A stretch of 64,000 nt of DNA from Scedosporium boydii. Taxonomy: Eukaryota; Ascomycota; Sordariomycetes; Microascales; Microascaceae. Below are positions 22,101 to 34,600 of this stretch, piece by piece. The notes under the pieces are model-generated. The model did no database searches and was not told the DNA's origin. It was given only the letters and a program-made list of their open reading frames with translations. The stretch covers positions 47,583 through 111,582 of the forward strand of contig NJFT01000131.1 of NCBI GenBank assembly GCA_002221725.1. Reading direction: 5' to 3'. Every line of letters starts with the position of its first letter. Position 1 is the stretch's first letter. The position numbers and the translations under genes are program-made.

Positions 22101-25100
22101 CTGCTTCGGTAGTCTCATCGGGGCTTGATCCACTTAGTACCGCCTGCCGGGGAAGCTAAGGTCGAGCACGCCATCGATCCAAGGTGAACTCGTAGGTAAA
22201 AAATACCCACAAGTCGTACGGGGAGTGCCGAACTCGGACCAGCTGCAATAACATCTCGGCCTGCGAAGAGGGAGGACAGGAGGGAACAACATCCCGACGA
22301 CATGCCGGCTTCAAACCATGTAAACCACGGTCACTTGAGCGTTGGGAAACGCATCTCCCCTGCGCAAGGCATCAATATGCGGTTTCGGTTCGAGCGTAAT
22401 GGTCTGACAGATGTCCGTCTAATCGCTTTAATGCGGCCCTTCCTGCTGGGATGAGGCGCCGCAAGAACGAGGGCTTGGGGGCGAAGGAATGGCCAAGACG
22501 CAAGGGAGCCAGGTCGAGAGAAACAAGATTTTTTTGCCTAAGGAGAGGAGTTAGAGAGGGTGGCGTGGTATCGTACGAAGCAATGCACTGCAGCGTACGT
22601 GTCGTTGGCGGCTTGAAAGAGACAATGGAGGGAGTTCCCAGGCCAAGGAGTCGGAAGGGAAGGAGGAAGATCCGGAATCCAGACCCTATGCGGCTTGCAG
22701 ATCCCTCCCTTGGTCGACATTCAACCTACTTTCGTAACTTGGTGTCACTTGGAAGTTTGGCACATTAACAGAGGGAGGAAGGTAATTGTGCGAGGGGTTT
22801 GAGAAAACAGTCAGGACGACGGATGAAGGATGATGGCCCATCGTCAGTTCCGTCCGTTCCGCATCTTGCTCGTTTTTTTCTTTCTTCCCCCCCCGCTTGA
22901 TTCCAACTTCTTTCCTTCCTGCTTCAAACTCCTCTCCTACTTTCTTCCAGCTTAGCTCCTTCTCTTTATTCTACAGTTGCTCCGTCTCCCGTCCCTGTTA
23001 CATGGTTGCATGTTATAGCAGAGGCCTTAGCGAAGGCACCGGTAAGTGTGAAGCTGTGCAATGCAAACTAGGAAAAGAAGCCCAAGCCAAGATAGAATGA
23101 ATCCTAACACCTCTAGAAACTGACCAGTTCTAGGTTATATTCAACAACGGCACGGATCCGGATGAAGCCTTTAACTTGGTTCTACACAATGATGGCAGAA
23201 TCGACCAGCATTACCGGCATTGGCCGTCGCGTCCTACTCCTTACTTGAGGAGGACTGCAATGTGCCGCTGGGAGTTGCACGAACATGTCGCGTTGGACCT
23301 CCCTTTGGCAAAACCACCCTGTTTGCCTGTTGGATGACAACGCATGAGACGCAACATTGCATCTCCGTTCCGGAGGAAAACGGAGACGTTGATTGGCAAG
23401 TCCACCCTTAATCTTCCTTCACCGACCCGGCGGATTGATTAAAGCAGCATCAGTGTCACCCACCCCAGTTCCATTCGAACTCTGGAACATCCGGTACTTG
23501 GAGCAGGACTCGACCGACTTTCGACGGCACTATGGCCAACTCGGGAAGGGTCCCGAAGTTTTCCTGCGGACGCATTGAGGGTGATAACGGGAGAAGCCAC
23601 TGTGTGACCGAGGAAAAGAAATGAGACGATTGCCGCAGCCGCAACAGTACTTACGTATCTGGAAAGAGGAAGGAACATACCTATACGGAGAGTGAGGTCA
23701 TTCGCGGACGCGGAGCTGCATCTGTTCGACCGCGTTCCTCTCCCTTCTTGGCTGCAAAAGTGGCGTCACTCTTGATGCACGAAAGTAAGCGCTGAAAGTA
23801 CAGACTGTACAACCCCAAACCTCACGAACCCCCACGCTCAGTATAGGCACTCGATTGTTGCCTCGAATGATTTTAAGAAAGCCATACTGGGGATTGACCG
23901 ATCCATGGAAAACACGTCAAGTCTCTACCGTTTTCATGCGCGGCAGTGCTGTGCTGAGGTCCGCGACAGGTCAAATCTATACAGTCTCTATGGGATTATG
24001 GATGTCTACACCGGTCTTATGCATTTAAAGGTATCCTGTGCCGTCTTGCGTGCGCGCTGTGACGGACTCATCGATAAGACTCGGGAGATCGTCTGGAGAT
24101 GATCAGCAGAAGAAAACGGCTGGAGAAGCCGCCCCCAGGCCTTTCCCTCCCGCGTCGCTAACTTTGTCTGAGAGAGCTCTTACCCATTCGGAGACATTGG
24201 AGACTAACACACGAAGGCCAAGCCCCAAATTGATTTACCTACCGCAAGGTTGTCCAGACTGGGCGGTGGCGTTGGTTTTGTTCCGATCCAGCCTCTCCTC
24301 TACGCTAAAACTTCCCCTTTAGGACGTGCTTGACCGTTTCTTCATGCCTGCGCCGTAGTTATGCTTCGTTGAAGTGGGCAAAGGTCTCTGGGAGGGGTGA
24401 AGCAGCTATCGTATCGTACATGGTAGGTTATTTTATGCAGCCGGCATTGGTCAGGGGCTGATGGCTTCTCGGATTCGATTGGGGGTCCGCTCCTAACAAG
24501 CGAGATGGCGCAGCTCCAGCCGTCCCACGATTGAAGCAATATGGCACTAGAATTCTTCTCCCCCACGCTTCTTTTCGGGGGCTGGGACGCGGTGGCGGAC
24601 AGGGGGTAGCGGACCGGACGGCCGTGATATCAACCGAGGCGTAAATTCGAAGCTGCAGACGTTCGTCGAGAATGCACTCCAGAATGCAGCTTCCTCCCGA
24701 GTATTGGCGATTGTTGGCTTATGTGTTATGTATGAGATTTTGGCTCTTGATTCTCAACGTCTCATGGAAGCTCAAGTGGTCGAGCGGTGACGCACTGCTT
24801 ATAAACTGCTTCCGCAAGGCGCCGGCGTGGAACCCGGTCTGGTCAAACCATGAGATGTGGAGGAGATTGGGAAATGGGAAAGGGCAATTGGGCATTGGGG
24901 AAGGAGAAGCGGGAGTTCTTTTTTTGCTGGATTTACCTATTTTATCTAGATATTTCTTCCCCTTCTTTTCTTTGAGGGAATGCGCTCTCTTTTGAGGTTG
25001 TGATATTTAGAGGCTGGAGATGTCTGGATGGGGTTGAGGTGAAGGGGGAAGCTTGGAGAGGTTGTCGGTTCGAAACGAGTGGGTAACTTTTGCACCTGTT

Positions 25101-28100
25101 TTTTTTTCCTTTCCTTTTTTATCCTTATTTCCACCTAGATCAATTACTTCAAGTTCTGCCAGTTCAAGACAAAGGTTGTCCTCTCAGAGCACAGCTTCAA
25201 GAGATTGGCCTTTCACGATAGTTGAGCGAATCGATGATGTGTTGTATCAAGGAGGTCGAGACTTGGCTAAAGGAAGCTTGCCAAGGATTTTCTTCAAAAA
25301 AATGCCGCGACTATTTAATTCTCGACCAACCAGAATCGTCCGGGTTCTATTTCAAAAGCGGTTCACCGACGTTGTGTCCCCCCTCCTTCCCCCCCTCGCG
25401 CAAGTCCTCACGCAGAAGTACCGTTGATTTGTGGCACAATGCATCCGCATGCCTCATGCGCACTCCTCGGCAGTCACTGATTTTGGTCTGGTTCCCAAGG
25501 GCGTGGTCCTCACCGTGGGAGGTGGGATGGCCGGCCATGGGGAAGCAGAGTCTTCTAGAAAGAGAGGGGGGGAAATGTTACTGAGAACATCACCGTTTCT
25601 CTGGGTTAATATCCGAAGTGTGGCTTTCTGACCGAGCCAAATATCTTGGTGAAAGGGGGGAAGGGAAAGAAGGCCCATCGTTAGCGGGTGAACGAGGCGT
25701 TTACTTCGTCATAACGACTCGCACTAGACAATGCAAGTGCTCTTGACAATCGGTAACTATAACATCGAATCTTAAGCCAGGCTGGATCGGCCCAGGGGTT
25801 CGGGGTCGAAAAGAGGTGCCAGGACCGGCTATAATAAACGCTCATGAATCACAGTCCGTGGACTTTTACAATGCACATATCATGGGCGATTCCCCCCTCC
25901 CAAGAGTTCCAAGATATGTCCTGGTAATGGCGTGGACGTTGGAAGCGGCTGTTGAGCAAGGGATGTTTACTGGCACGCGACCCATTGTTGGGGGATCAGT
26001 ATCTGGGGGAGCTTGCTCAACGGTACACTACCGCCTGATGTTAGGTGAGCACTCTAGACACCATTGGGAATAGTCAGTGTGTCAAAAGCAAAGCAAGATT
26101 AGGATTAGTCGAGGAGATGTTCTTGATAACAATGACTTGGTGTGACCTGTCCATCCCATGCTCCGCTCTTTGGGGAGGGCCCTGATCTAAAGGAGGGCTG
26201 AGCATACGAAGTAGATTAGTTGACATGGGAGACCTGCCACCCGTCGGAGCCCCTGTCTTCTGGGAGCCTGAGCTGAGCCCCACGCAGTTGATGATCTATT
26301 CCTGGGTCATCACGTCCGCCTTCCAAGGATTATCATCTGACCAACTTGTTGAGCCTGGTCTTGTCCTTGGCTTGTGCGCAACATCAAATATTTTTGTAAA
26401 GAGGGTTTCCGCCATTCACCTTGACACTACTGGGCTCAGAAGACCTGTTGACTGCATGAATCAAGGGCCAGGATCAGCCACTCATGTACCCCTACGTCAC
26501 CGCAGCCAGAGCCGACTTCGCCCCCACTTTTTCCGGGGGGATTCTCATAGGCTAGATGGGAAAACAATCGCTGGTCGGTCTGCATGAATGGTGAATTGGG
26601 GGGGAGGGACCGGGGAAAAGTGGGATGTGGGAGGGAAGAGAAAAGCAGCGAAATGGAAGGGAAGGATGATGGAAGCGGACAGGGGTGCTCTCGCTTGGGC
26701 GGCAGGGCTCTTGGTTCTTGGCACTTGGCAGCGTTAGCACTGAAGAAAAACGGTGAAAGATGGGGAACGAAGCGAGGACCTCTGGACCAAGGCCAGAGAG
26801 TCCAGGGCCAAAAGGGGCTCATGGATACTTGCACGAAACAAAGTTCTACTATTCTACTTCGTACAGTAGTCAAGTTTAATGGTATGCTCTCCTTCCCTCT
26901 TCATTTTTTTTTTTTTTCTTCTTGTTCTTTTTCTTTTGGCTAAATGACCCAATGACTCGGCCGAGATTGCCATTGCGTCACAGATGCTGATTCGACCCCT
27001 GGCATTAATCCCGGACACTACCCTTCTCGAAGTGGATGTATTGATTGATATTGGTACGTGCAGGTGGACGGATATTATTACCTGGTCGTTAAAACATCAA
27101 TTGATGCAATCATGGGTTTCCCGAATGCTTTGTCCTCCATCCTTCGCTCTGCTGGCTTCCTTGGCAGCCACTCAAGTCGGGCGTGCTGATGGTGATCGCA
27201 CTTGCCAAGACGAACCTGCTGGCGAGACGGCGTGACGAGCGACTCAATTTGACGGCAGCTGCGCTAGCGTATACTTCTCCTTCCAGGGCGCGAAGTACGG
27301 ATAATAGTGCGGTGTAGCGTATTCGCGCCTTCCATTTCGCCTTCTAGTTTCTTCTGAGTGGTTCCCTCGTTCCTTCGTCCCAACTTTGAGGACTGGCCCC
27401 AAGTGGGCTGGCAATGGGTTCTTCATTTCCTCCTTCTTTGCTAGGCTATCGACCTGAGGGCATCATAATAACACATGCATGCGCTAGCCGCTAGCGTAGA
27501 CTTGGCTGCAAAAAACGGTCGGCAAAAGTGCGCTCATTCCATTGATAATTCGACGGTTCTCGAAATCGATTGGTACATGAACAATAATGGAAGGCAGGAT
27601 GGATCGACCAAGGTCGGCGGTGGTCCGGGGTCTAGACCTGCTTCGAAACCAGTTTTAGCGTTCAATGCTGCCTGTTTGCCGCCTTTCCTCGCTGCAGGAG
27701 CAGGTCAGGAGGCCTTTCTTTCTTTCTTTTTTTGGGTTGTTGTTCTCTAAATGTACTGCAAGACCGACTGGACGGACGTCGTAGAGTACAGTTCTCCGTA
27801 CACAACATTTGATTGACGCCAATTGAGATCGGTCTGGACTGCCCCCACTGCTTACTTGGAAGGAAGTCGGCTCTGACAGGGGATTGATCGATTGATTGCC
27901 TTGAGCACGGGGCGCATTGGACGCCAGATCGTGTGATTGTGCTTGCTCTCCATTGATCAATTGAGAAGCTGCGAGCATTGTTAACCTCCTCTGACGTCGG
28001 GGCCTAATGACTTGCCATTCTCATAACGGATCATCGGCAAGGCACAGGAGGTATCGGTTACTTGACAACCTGAGGTCTGCCCATAGTGAGTGTCTGGTAG

Positions 28101-29536
28101 CCTATACTGTCCTCCTGAAGTAATCCGTTGGCACTTCCGAAAGAAGTTAGTACAGTTTTATGGAACGGAAGGCGTCATTGACGTCTATTCAGTAGTAACG
28201 GTACCTCGTACAGAACGGAGTGCCCTGATGAGAACCGATTCCTCTTCCGATGGAGTTTACTTCGCGCACTGAGTGGAGGTTTGGGAATATCAATTCAGCG
28301 TTTCCCTGTTTCTCCCCATTCTTGATCTGCACCTTCTCTATTTCCACTAGTAAACGAAGATTATTTCTTTCGGCTCTCTAATTCTTGTGACCCAAAGACA
28401 TTTTTTTTTTTCTAATTTTTTTTTCCCTTCTCCTCCTTTCGTTGCCTCTCCCATCCTCTCTTGCGCCGGGCTTGGCTTGCATATTCTCTTCTGCGGCATT
28501 CTGAGAGAGGCAAGGAAAACTGGCCGTACACGAGTCGCCAGCCACTCCACGTTGAACCGAGATTTTGGGTGCCTGGGTTGCCTGAGTACCTGACGTTTAC
28601 CCGGAAGAAGCCGCAGACCCCGTTGAAGCTAGGTCAGCCACGCCGACTCGAACTTTTCACGAGGGGGAAAAAAGAAGAAAAAAAAAAATACACGATTCGC
28701 ACAAGAAACCGAGGGTTGTCGTCTCTCACCCTTGTCTAGATTTCGGAGCGAGCCGTTTGGAACGGGGATAGAGTCGAGAATCCGAGGCCCAAACTCTAAG
28801 CCTTCTTACCCAACCGACCATCGGAAGACGCATTGTCATCGACACGAGATTCCCCAGTCTTTCGATCGGACCTCTGTGCCGTCAGCTAGTCGTGAACTCG
28901 AGAACCCGGACGCGTGCCTATCTTTCGGACAGGAATACCTTCGCCACTGCCGAACCATTCGGCACATGACTGAAGGAGCTGAAATAGACGGATTTTAAAA
29001 TCTTGTGAAGGACCCGAACAGGAAAAGGCACCTTACGGTCGAAGACGTGCTTCTTTTTTTTTTCTCTGCCCCCACCTTGTATCCGTATTTTTGGTTTTGC
29101 CTCTCCGACGTCATCTCCATCTACCGACTCGCCCTATAATTTTCTAGAAGCCTAATCACCAGGCGCGCAAGCCGGCTAGCCGTTATCGTATCGGCGCGAT
29201 CGAGACAGCGACTTTCCAGTGTGGTAATTGGGCAGCGAATTGTTTGTTCGGACGCCCTGCTGCAAATCCGGCCTCCCCCGATCATTTTCCTCTTAACCTG
29301 CTCATGCGAATCACGTTGGACGTGATCGAACCCCAACCTACACCCACGACCAGAGAAAGGTGGCATCTCGTTCCGTAGAATATAGTATCTACACGGGACG
29401 CGCCGAACCGAATTCCTACCCTCTCAACCTTGCAGACGGAAGCTCCTCAACGTTCCCACCCGGATTATATTTCTTCCTATCCTTTCCAACTACCTACCTT
29501 TGTTTGGTTTCTTTGTCCTTTCCCGACGCGCTTGTA
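19156..29536. other. Gene-free region of about 10.4 kb
   Basis: I find no frame longer than about 150 codons, no recognisable domain and no splice chain that builds one. Base composition looks ordinary, without the strong AT enrichment of heavily RIP-mutated repeats. Short T tracts occur (about 26905-26920, 28400-28425, 29052-29062). The 3' end (about 29450-29536) is pyrimidine-rich and serves as the leader of the SCOC-like gene. One short frame with a signal-peptide-like start is listed at 23439-23678. Confidence 0.4.
23439..23678 (-). CDS. Possible small secreted protein, weak
   Basis: A 79-codon frame whose first 29 residues look like a secretion signal: a basic n-region (SRYVS), a hydrophobic core (VAAAAIVSFLFLGH) and a VAS|PV cleavage-like site. 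The mature part has a single Cys and no recognisable motif. An internal GTAAGT close to the start could equally be a splice donor. There is no second line of support, so this may be chance. Confidence 0.2.
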   Translation of the reverse strand: MFLPLSRYVSTVAAAAIVSFLFLGHTVASPVITLNASAGKLRDPSRVGHSAVESRSSPAPSTGCSRVRMELGWVTLMLL

Positions 29537-30144
29537 ATGGCTTCAACTTCTACCGACATTGAAACACAGCATCCTGCAAACCACTCCCCAGCGGATCGCG
29601 ACGCGACAACGCCGACGGAGCTCTCGAGCTCGTCCGACTCTTCGGCTTCCAACGACGCAGATAATCTCGGCATACACGCTCCCGTGCCCCAGAGACCACC
29701 TCTGCTTAGCCGGAAGAGTAGCGGGCCCCTCGTTATCCCGCGCGATAGCGAGGTAGGCCCCGTCGATATTCAGTTCGGACCCGACGACGTACGCGCCATG
29801 AGCCCGCGAAGGACGAGCGAGGATATCGAGGCTATGGGGAGGGAAGCGCGGGAGGAGTTGAGAAGGTGTGTCTCTACTTATTCTCCCCCGCCGAGCTCTT
29901 CAGTCTTCAAAGACTTTGTGCTCGTCTCGTAGGGCACTACGTGTTGACTGACGTGACTAACTTTTCCTGCTACAGACAGGCAAAGGCGCTTCAAGACTCG
30001 CTCCTTGCCATCTTCCAACGCATCGAAGCCGTCAGAGAGGAGCACGACAAGCTGGACAGCAACAATAAATTCCTCCAGAAGTACATTGGCGACTTGATGA
30101 GCACCAGCAAGATTACTGCGACCGATACTCGACCGAAGAAATAG
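29537..30144 (+). CDS. SCOC/Slo1-like short coiled-coil protein
   Basis: Two exons (29537-29865, 29976-30144; intron with CTAAC branch and CTACAG acceptor) give 165 residues. Residues 1-110 are Ser/Asp-rich and likely disordered. The C-terminal 55 residues form a heptad-rich coiled coil, ALQDSLLAIFQRIEAVREEH, then KLDSNNKFLQKYIGDLMSTS and a basic end. This aligns by eye with human SCOC and yeast Slo1, which bind Arl1/Arl3-type small GTPases at the Golgi and, in animals, affect autophagy. Size of the coiled coil and the closing YIxxLMS motif are the main reasons for the call. The long disordered head is an addition relative to the yeast protein. Function here is inferred. Confidence 0.82.
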
Positions 30145-31609
30145 ACGAATTAATGATACCCGCCGTATGGATGGCGTGCTGACATGCGCAATGAACCGCT
30201 CGATCGAAACGATCCCGGGATGACGATTCCATATCCTCGACCACACACATACACACATACACAACACTCATGCATATATACTTTTTTATTTCTCTTTATT
30301 GTCTATGGCATCTGCATTACGCTTATGACGTGTATTCTATAAGGGGGAGAAAAAAATAAGGAAACCGAAAAGCCGCCGGGAAGCATTGGGATACGGGATC
30401 GATTGGGCACCGCGGGAGGAAGAGAGTGACCTCGTACATATGCGAGGAGGTTACGACTGACGACTGGGACACAGAGTAGTGTAACATTCCCGCGCATATA
30501 CCACTTTCAACATGTATGGGGCGGGTCAAAAGGTGGGAGTGACCGGAAAGGAGAAACTCTGCAAGCGAGGCAACACAGTGGTGGAGATACCCAATGATGT
30601 TTTTCTTTTCCTTCTTCTCTTCTTCTTTTTTTTTTCTTCTGGTTATTTGTTTTTCATTCCTGCGACTTATTTTTTTTCTTTAGAAAAGGATTATACTTTC
30701 CCGTAGCCATTTTGGACATGCATTCTGGATGGCGGGCGTAACAAGAAATATACAATGCAATTCTACACATCATCACCGAGTGAAGCTTTTTCTTAGTGAC
30801 ATGCTGTGCTGTTTTACGACCTGGGCGGGTAAACTCGAGCCTAGAGCCAACGAACGATGCTGTGTTATGGCAAGTTGAATGAGGAAGACTCAGATGTAGT
30901 CTAGCATACGAAGTACATGACATGAGATGGTCTGAACCCGGGTCGTCTTTGCTATCCACTAGAGCAGAGCGAGCCTGTCCGGGGCAGGAAGGCCTAGCGT
31001 TGTGATGTTCGACATGCCCTGGGAGAACAAGATCCGAAGATGGGAAGAGAGACGAGGATTCTGACGGGCCTAGCTGTGTCTCGGGGATCGTCAACTTAGA
31101 GACCAACCCTGACCACAATCTCTAGCAGGATCCCCCAGCTCACAAAGTCGCCAAAAATCGGAGAAAAAATAGATGCTTCGAACTTCAATGTTCCCTTCAT
31201 ATATAACTCCATCACCCCAGATCTTATGCTATTCATAATCCCTAATTGTACAGAAGAGTGTAAAAAGAAAACAGAAACAACCTCACACTCGATTAAAAAA
31301 AACGTTGAGAAAAAGAGAAAGAAAATGCAAAAAGGGAGAAAAGAACAGCCCCATCATCCTCTCCTTCTCCGCAGGAAAGTCCATATTCTTCTCGTTTCTC
31401 TCTTCCCCCAATCTAATGTTTGTTTGTGAAAAAAAGAAACCCCCGCCTGTGCATGTACCTTTGGCCCTTTTTTTGGTTTCTCCCATACAATGAATACTCG
31501 ATCAAAAGATGAACAAAAAAGAAAAACACACTCCTTGCGACCCTCGCAAGAACCTCGCAAGATAAAAAAGCCGACATCATACAGAAAACACGGCACCCGA
31601 GGGGGCGCT
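30145..31609. other. Intergenic region between convergent genes
   Basis: Lies between the 3' ends of the SCOC-like gene (+) and SWR1 (-). It contains CA-rich (30240-30262) and T-rich (30600-30680) simple sequence and A-rich runs near 31260-31330. No gene is supported. The segment at about 30930-30980 looks faintly tRNA-like but does not fold (see rejected items). Confidence 0.4.
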
Positions 31610-34600
31610 TCACCTCTTCCTCGTGTCCTTCCCACGACTCTTCTTCCCCTTCTTCTTATCCTTCGGGATCTCAAGCGGCGTCCCCTTCAGCTGCTCAGCC
31701 ATAACCCTCAACATGAACCGATCAATATTCTGAATCTTGTCGCCCCATGCGTTGAGCTCCAGGATGGCGTCCTCTTCGGCCTCGACAGTAGGCGCCGGCG
31801 TACCCCCGCCAGGGGTCGCCGTTGCTGTACGAGGCGTATTCTGCCTCTCCGTTGCAGTGGCCGACGCCGCACCGACGCCGCCCCTCTCTTGGAAGTCGAT
31901 CTCGTCGGCTTGGATTTCTTTCTCGGCTACACGCGCGGCCGTGACGTCCTCCTTGTCTTCCGCCTGCGCGAGGACACGGCCGACGGAGCGATCGTCGCTA
32001 GCTCCGCCATCGACCCCGCCAAGGACACGGTCCATAGCCGCATTGGCAGCAGCGACGCCATCACTCACGAGCTCGGCATCTTCCCTCCTCGCGCCTGTCT
32101 CGTCGCCGATGACATCCCGCACGGAGAGTTTATTAAAGTAATCGGTCGTGAACTCTCCCTCCTGGATGACCACGTCATCGAGCATCTGCTTCTGCGACGC
32201 CTTGCGCAGGATATTGGCCTCGATGGTATGTTCGCTAACGAGTCTGTAAATATGCACGTCGCGCGTCTGTCCAATGCGATGACATCTATCCTGGCACTGC
32301 TTGTCCATGGCCGGGTTCCAATCCTGATCGTAGAAGATGACCGTATCGGCGCCTGTGAGGTTGATTCCCAGACCGCCTGACCGCGTCGACAGGATGAAGC
32401 ACAGGATGCGCGGGTCGTTGTTGAACCTGTCCGTGAGGATCTGCCTCTGCTCGACCTTGGTCGCGCCGTCGAGCCGGAGGTACTTGTGCCCGTGGATATT
32501 CAGGAACTGCTCGAGGATGTCCAGCACTTTCGTCATCTGCGTGAAGATGAGCGCGCGGTGGCCCCCGGCCTGGAGTTTGCGCAGGAGCCGGTCGAGCGTC
32601 TGGAGCTTGCCGCAGTCGAACTGCAGTAGCCGCTTATCGGGGAACTGGACGCTGAGCCGCATCCGCGCCTCGTGCCACGGGTCGACGGGTGGCTCCCGCG
32701 GCATGTACGGCGCCCACCTCGTCGCCCTGGAGAGCTTGAGGTCGGTCTCTTGGAAAGCCTTGACGCCACGTGAGCCGAGGACGAGCCGGTGCAGATCCTT
32801 GGCGACGACGGCGGGCGTGATGCACGCGAATTTCTCAATCGTCGTCTGCAGCTCGGCGGACCGCCGCTCCACGCCCTTGACCATCGAGGAGATGAAAACC
32901 GAGTCCTCGTCGAACCAGTTAAGTACTTTGCGAGGAACCTTAGAGCGGAGCTTGCGAGGGCTGTCGTGGAGATCCAGGGTAAGCATCTTGATGACGTTTT
33001 CGCCGTAAATGGGCCGTTGCTGCCGTCTGAGAGCGTTGAGGTAGACCGAATGCTGCAGTTCTTCGAACCGATCCCATCGCCCGATGCCCTCGAGGTAACC
33101 GATATTGGACAGGACGGTCGTGGGATCTAACTCCTTGAAGCCGTCCTTAGCGCGTTTCTTTTGCGCGTCCCGCATGTCCATCAAAATCCTCGGAGATGTG
33201 AGCCTGGAAACGGTTTCGGCGGTATGAGTGGAGAGGTTCTCGTGAATGATGGGGATAAGGTTGAGGAAGCTCAGGCTAACAGTCTCCATCGGATTACTGG
33301 CGAGGATCGATTTCTGGACGAAGCGCTCTGTGTACTCGTAACCCCCTGGTACGGAACGGTCCATGGGGAAAGATGTCATGATAGGACGGTCGACGAACAG
33401 GTCCGGATGGTTACACACTTTACGGAGCTGCATGAGGCAGTTGATGATGGATAGATAATTTCCCGAGGCGAGCGTGTTGCGCGTGTCCGACCGCGCGAGG
33501 AATCCGTCGTAGAGCTCGCGCTGCCGCTTCGACAGCCGGCAGAATTCAACATGCTCGTACTTGGCCGGCATCTGTTTCTCGACGTCGGCCTTGAGGCGGC
33601 GCAGGAGATACGGTCGAAGGACCTTGTGGAGCTTGGAAATAATGGCACGGGCTTCATCGTCCATCTTTTCCTTGCCACTCTCGAGAATTTGAGATTCGGG
33701 CTTGTGGAACCAGTCATGGAATTCTTGCAGGTCGGCGAAGCCGCCAACACCGTTCTCCGAAGGCATGAGGAAGAAGAGCAACGACCAGAGCTCGGTGAGG
33801 TTGTTTTGAAGGGGAGTACCTGTCAGGAGGAGGCGAGCCTGCGTGTTGAAGCCGAGGAGAGTCTGCCACCGTTGCGACTTGAAGTTCTTGATGTTGTGCG
33901 CTTCGTCGAGAATCATGTAGTGCCAGCGTCGCCGCTTGAAGACCTGGCTATCCTGTAGCACAAGTTGATAAGACGTGATGCAGACGTTCCAAACATCATC
34001 GTTATTCCAGCCCTGGCGCTTGCGTTTGCGCTCTTCCTGGTTTCCATAGTATGCCAAGATTTTGAAGCCCGGACACCACTTCTTGAACTCCATCTCCCAG
34101 TTGAGCATCACACTTGTCGGCACGATGACGAGATGGGGGCCCCATACTTCGTGGTAGCACGCCAGATGCGCGAGGAGCGCAATGGTCTGGATCGTTTTAC
34201 CGAGTCCCATCTCATCGGCGAGGATGCCATTGGTGTTATTGGCGTAGAGGCCGGCAAGCCAGTCGAGACCGAAATGCTGATACTCTCGAAGGGTGCCGCG
34301 GAGGAGGAAAGGAATGTCCGTCTTGGGAGCCGTCGATTGCGCGGCCGGGGAGGCGCTTCTGCTAACAGCACTCTTCGCCGGCACCAATTCCGAGGCGGAC
34401 GGGGTGTCGAGATCTGAGGGCTTGGTATCCGATGTTCGGGGGGATTGGCTTCGCTCGGGGCTTTGGGGATCAGTAATGGCGTCGGTCTCTGGACTGGGCG
34501 GCTTCACCGCAGGCTCGGACGGAAGCGGGTCGTCCGCCACGTCCTGCATAACGATGTCCTCATTATCGACGTCATCGTGAGTGGTGATGATCTTCGGTGG

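Noticed and set aside
24765..24850. Leu/Ser-tRNA-like A-box (GGTCGAGCGGT) on the plus strand
   Set aside because: The presumed anticodon stem does not pair and there is no B-box at the right distance.
25060..25130. GGTTCGAAAC followed by a T run, resembling a tRNA 3' end
   Set aside because: The bases around the TTCGAAA loop do not form a T stem, and no D arm precedes it.
30925..30990. tRNA-like stretch with GGGTTCA on the minus strand
   Set aside because: No closed acceptor or T stem could be formed, and the B-box is one base short.
31490..32380. 296-codon plus-strand frame opposite the 3' end of SWR1
   Set aside because: It is antisense to the helicase coding sequence; open antisense frames follow from the codon usage of SWR1, and no domain is recognisable in it.
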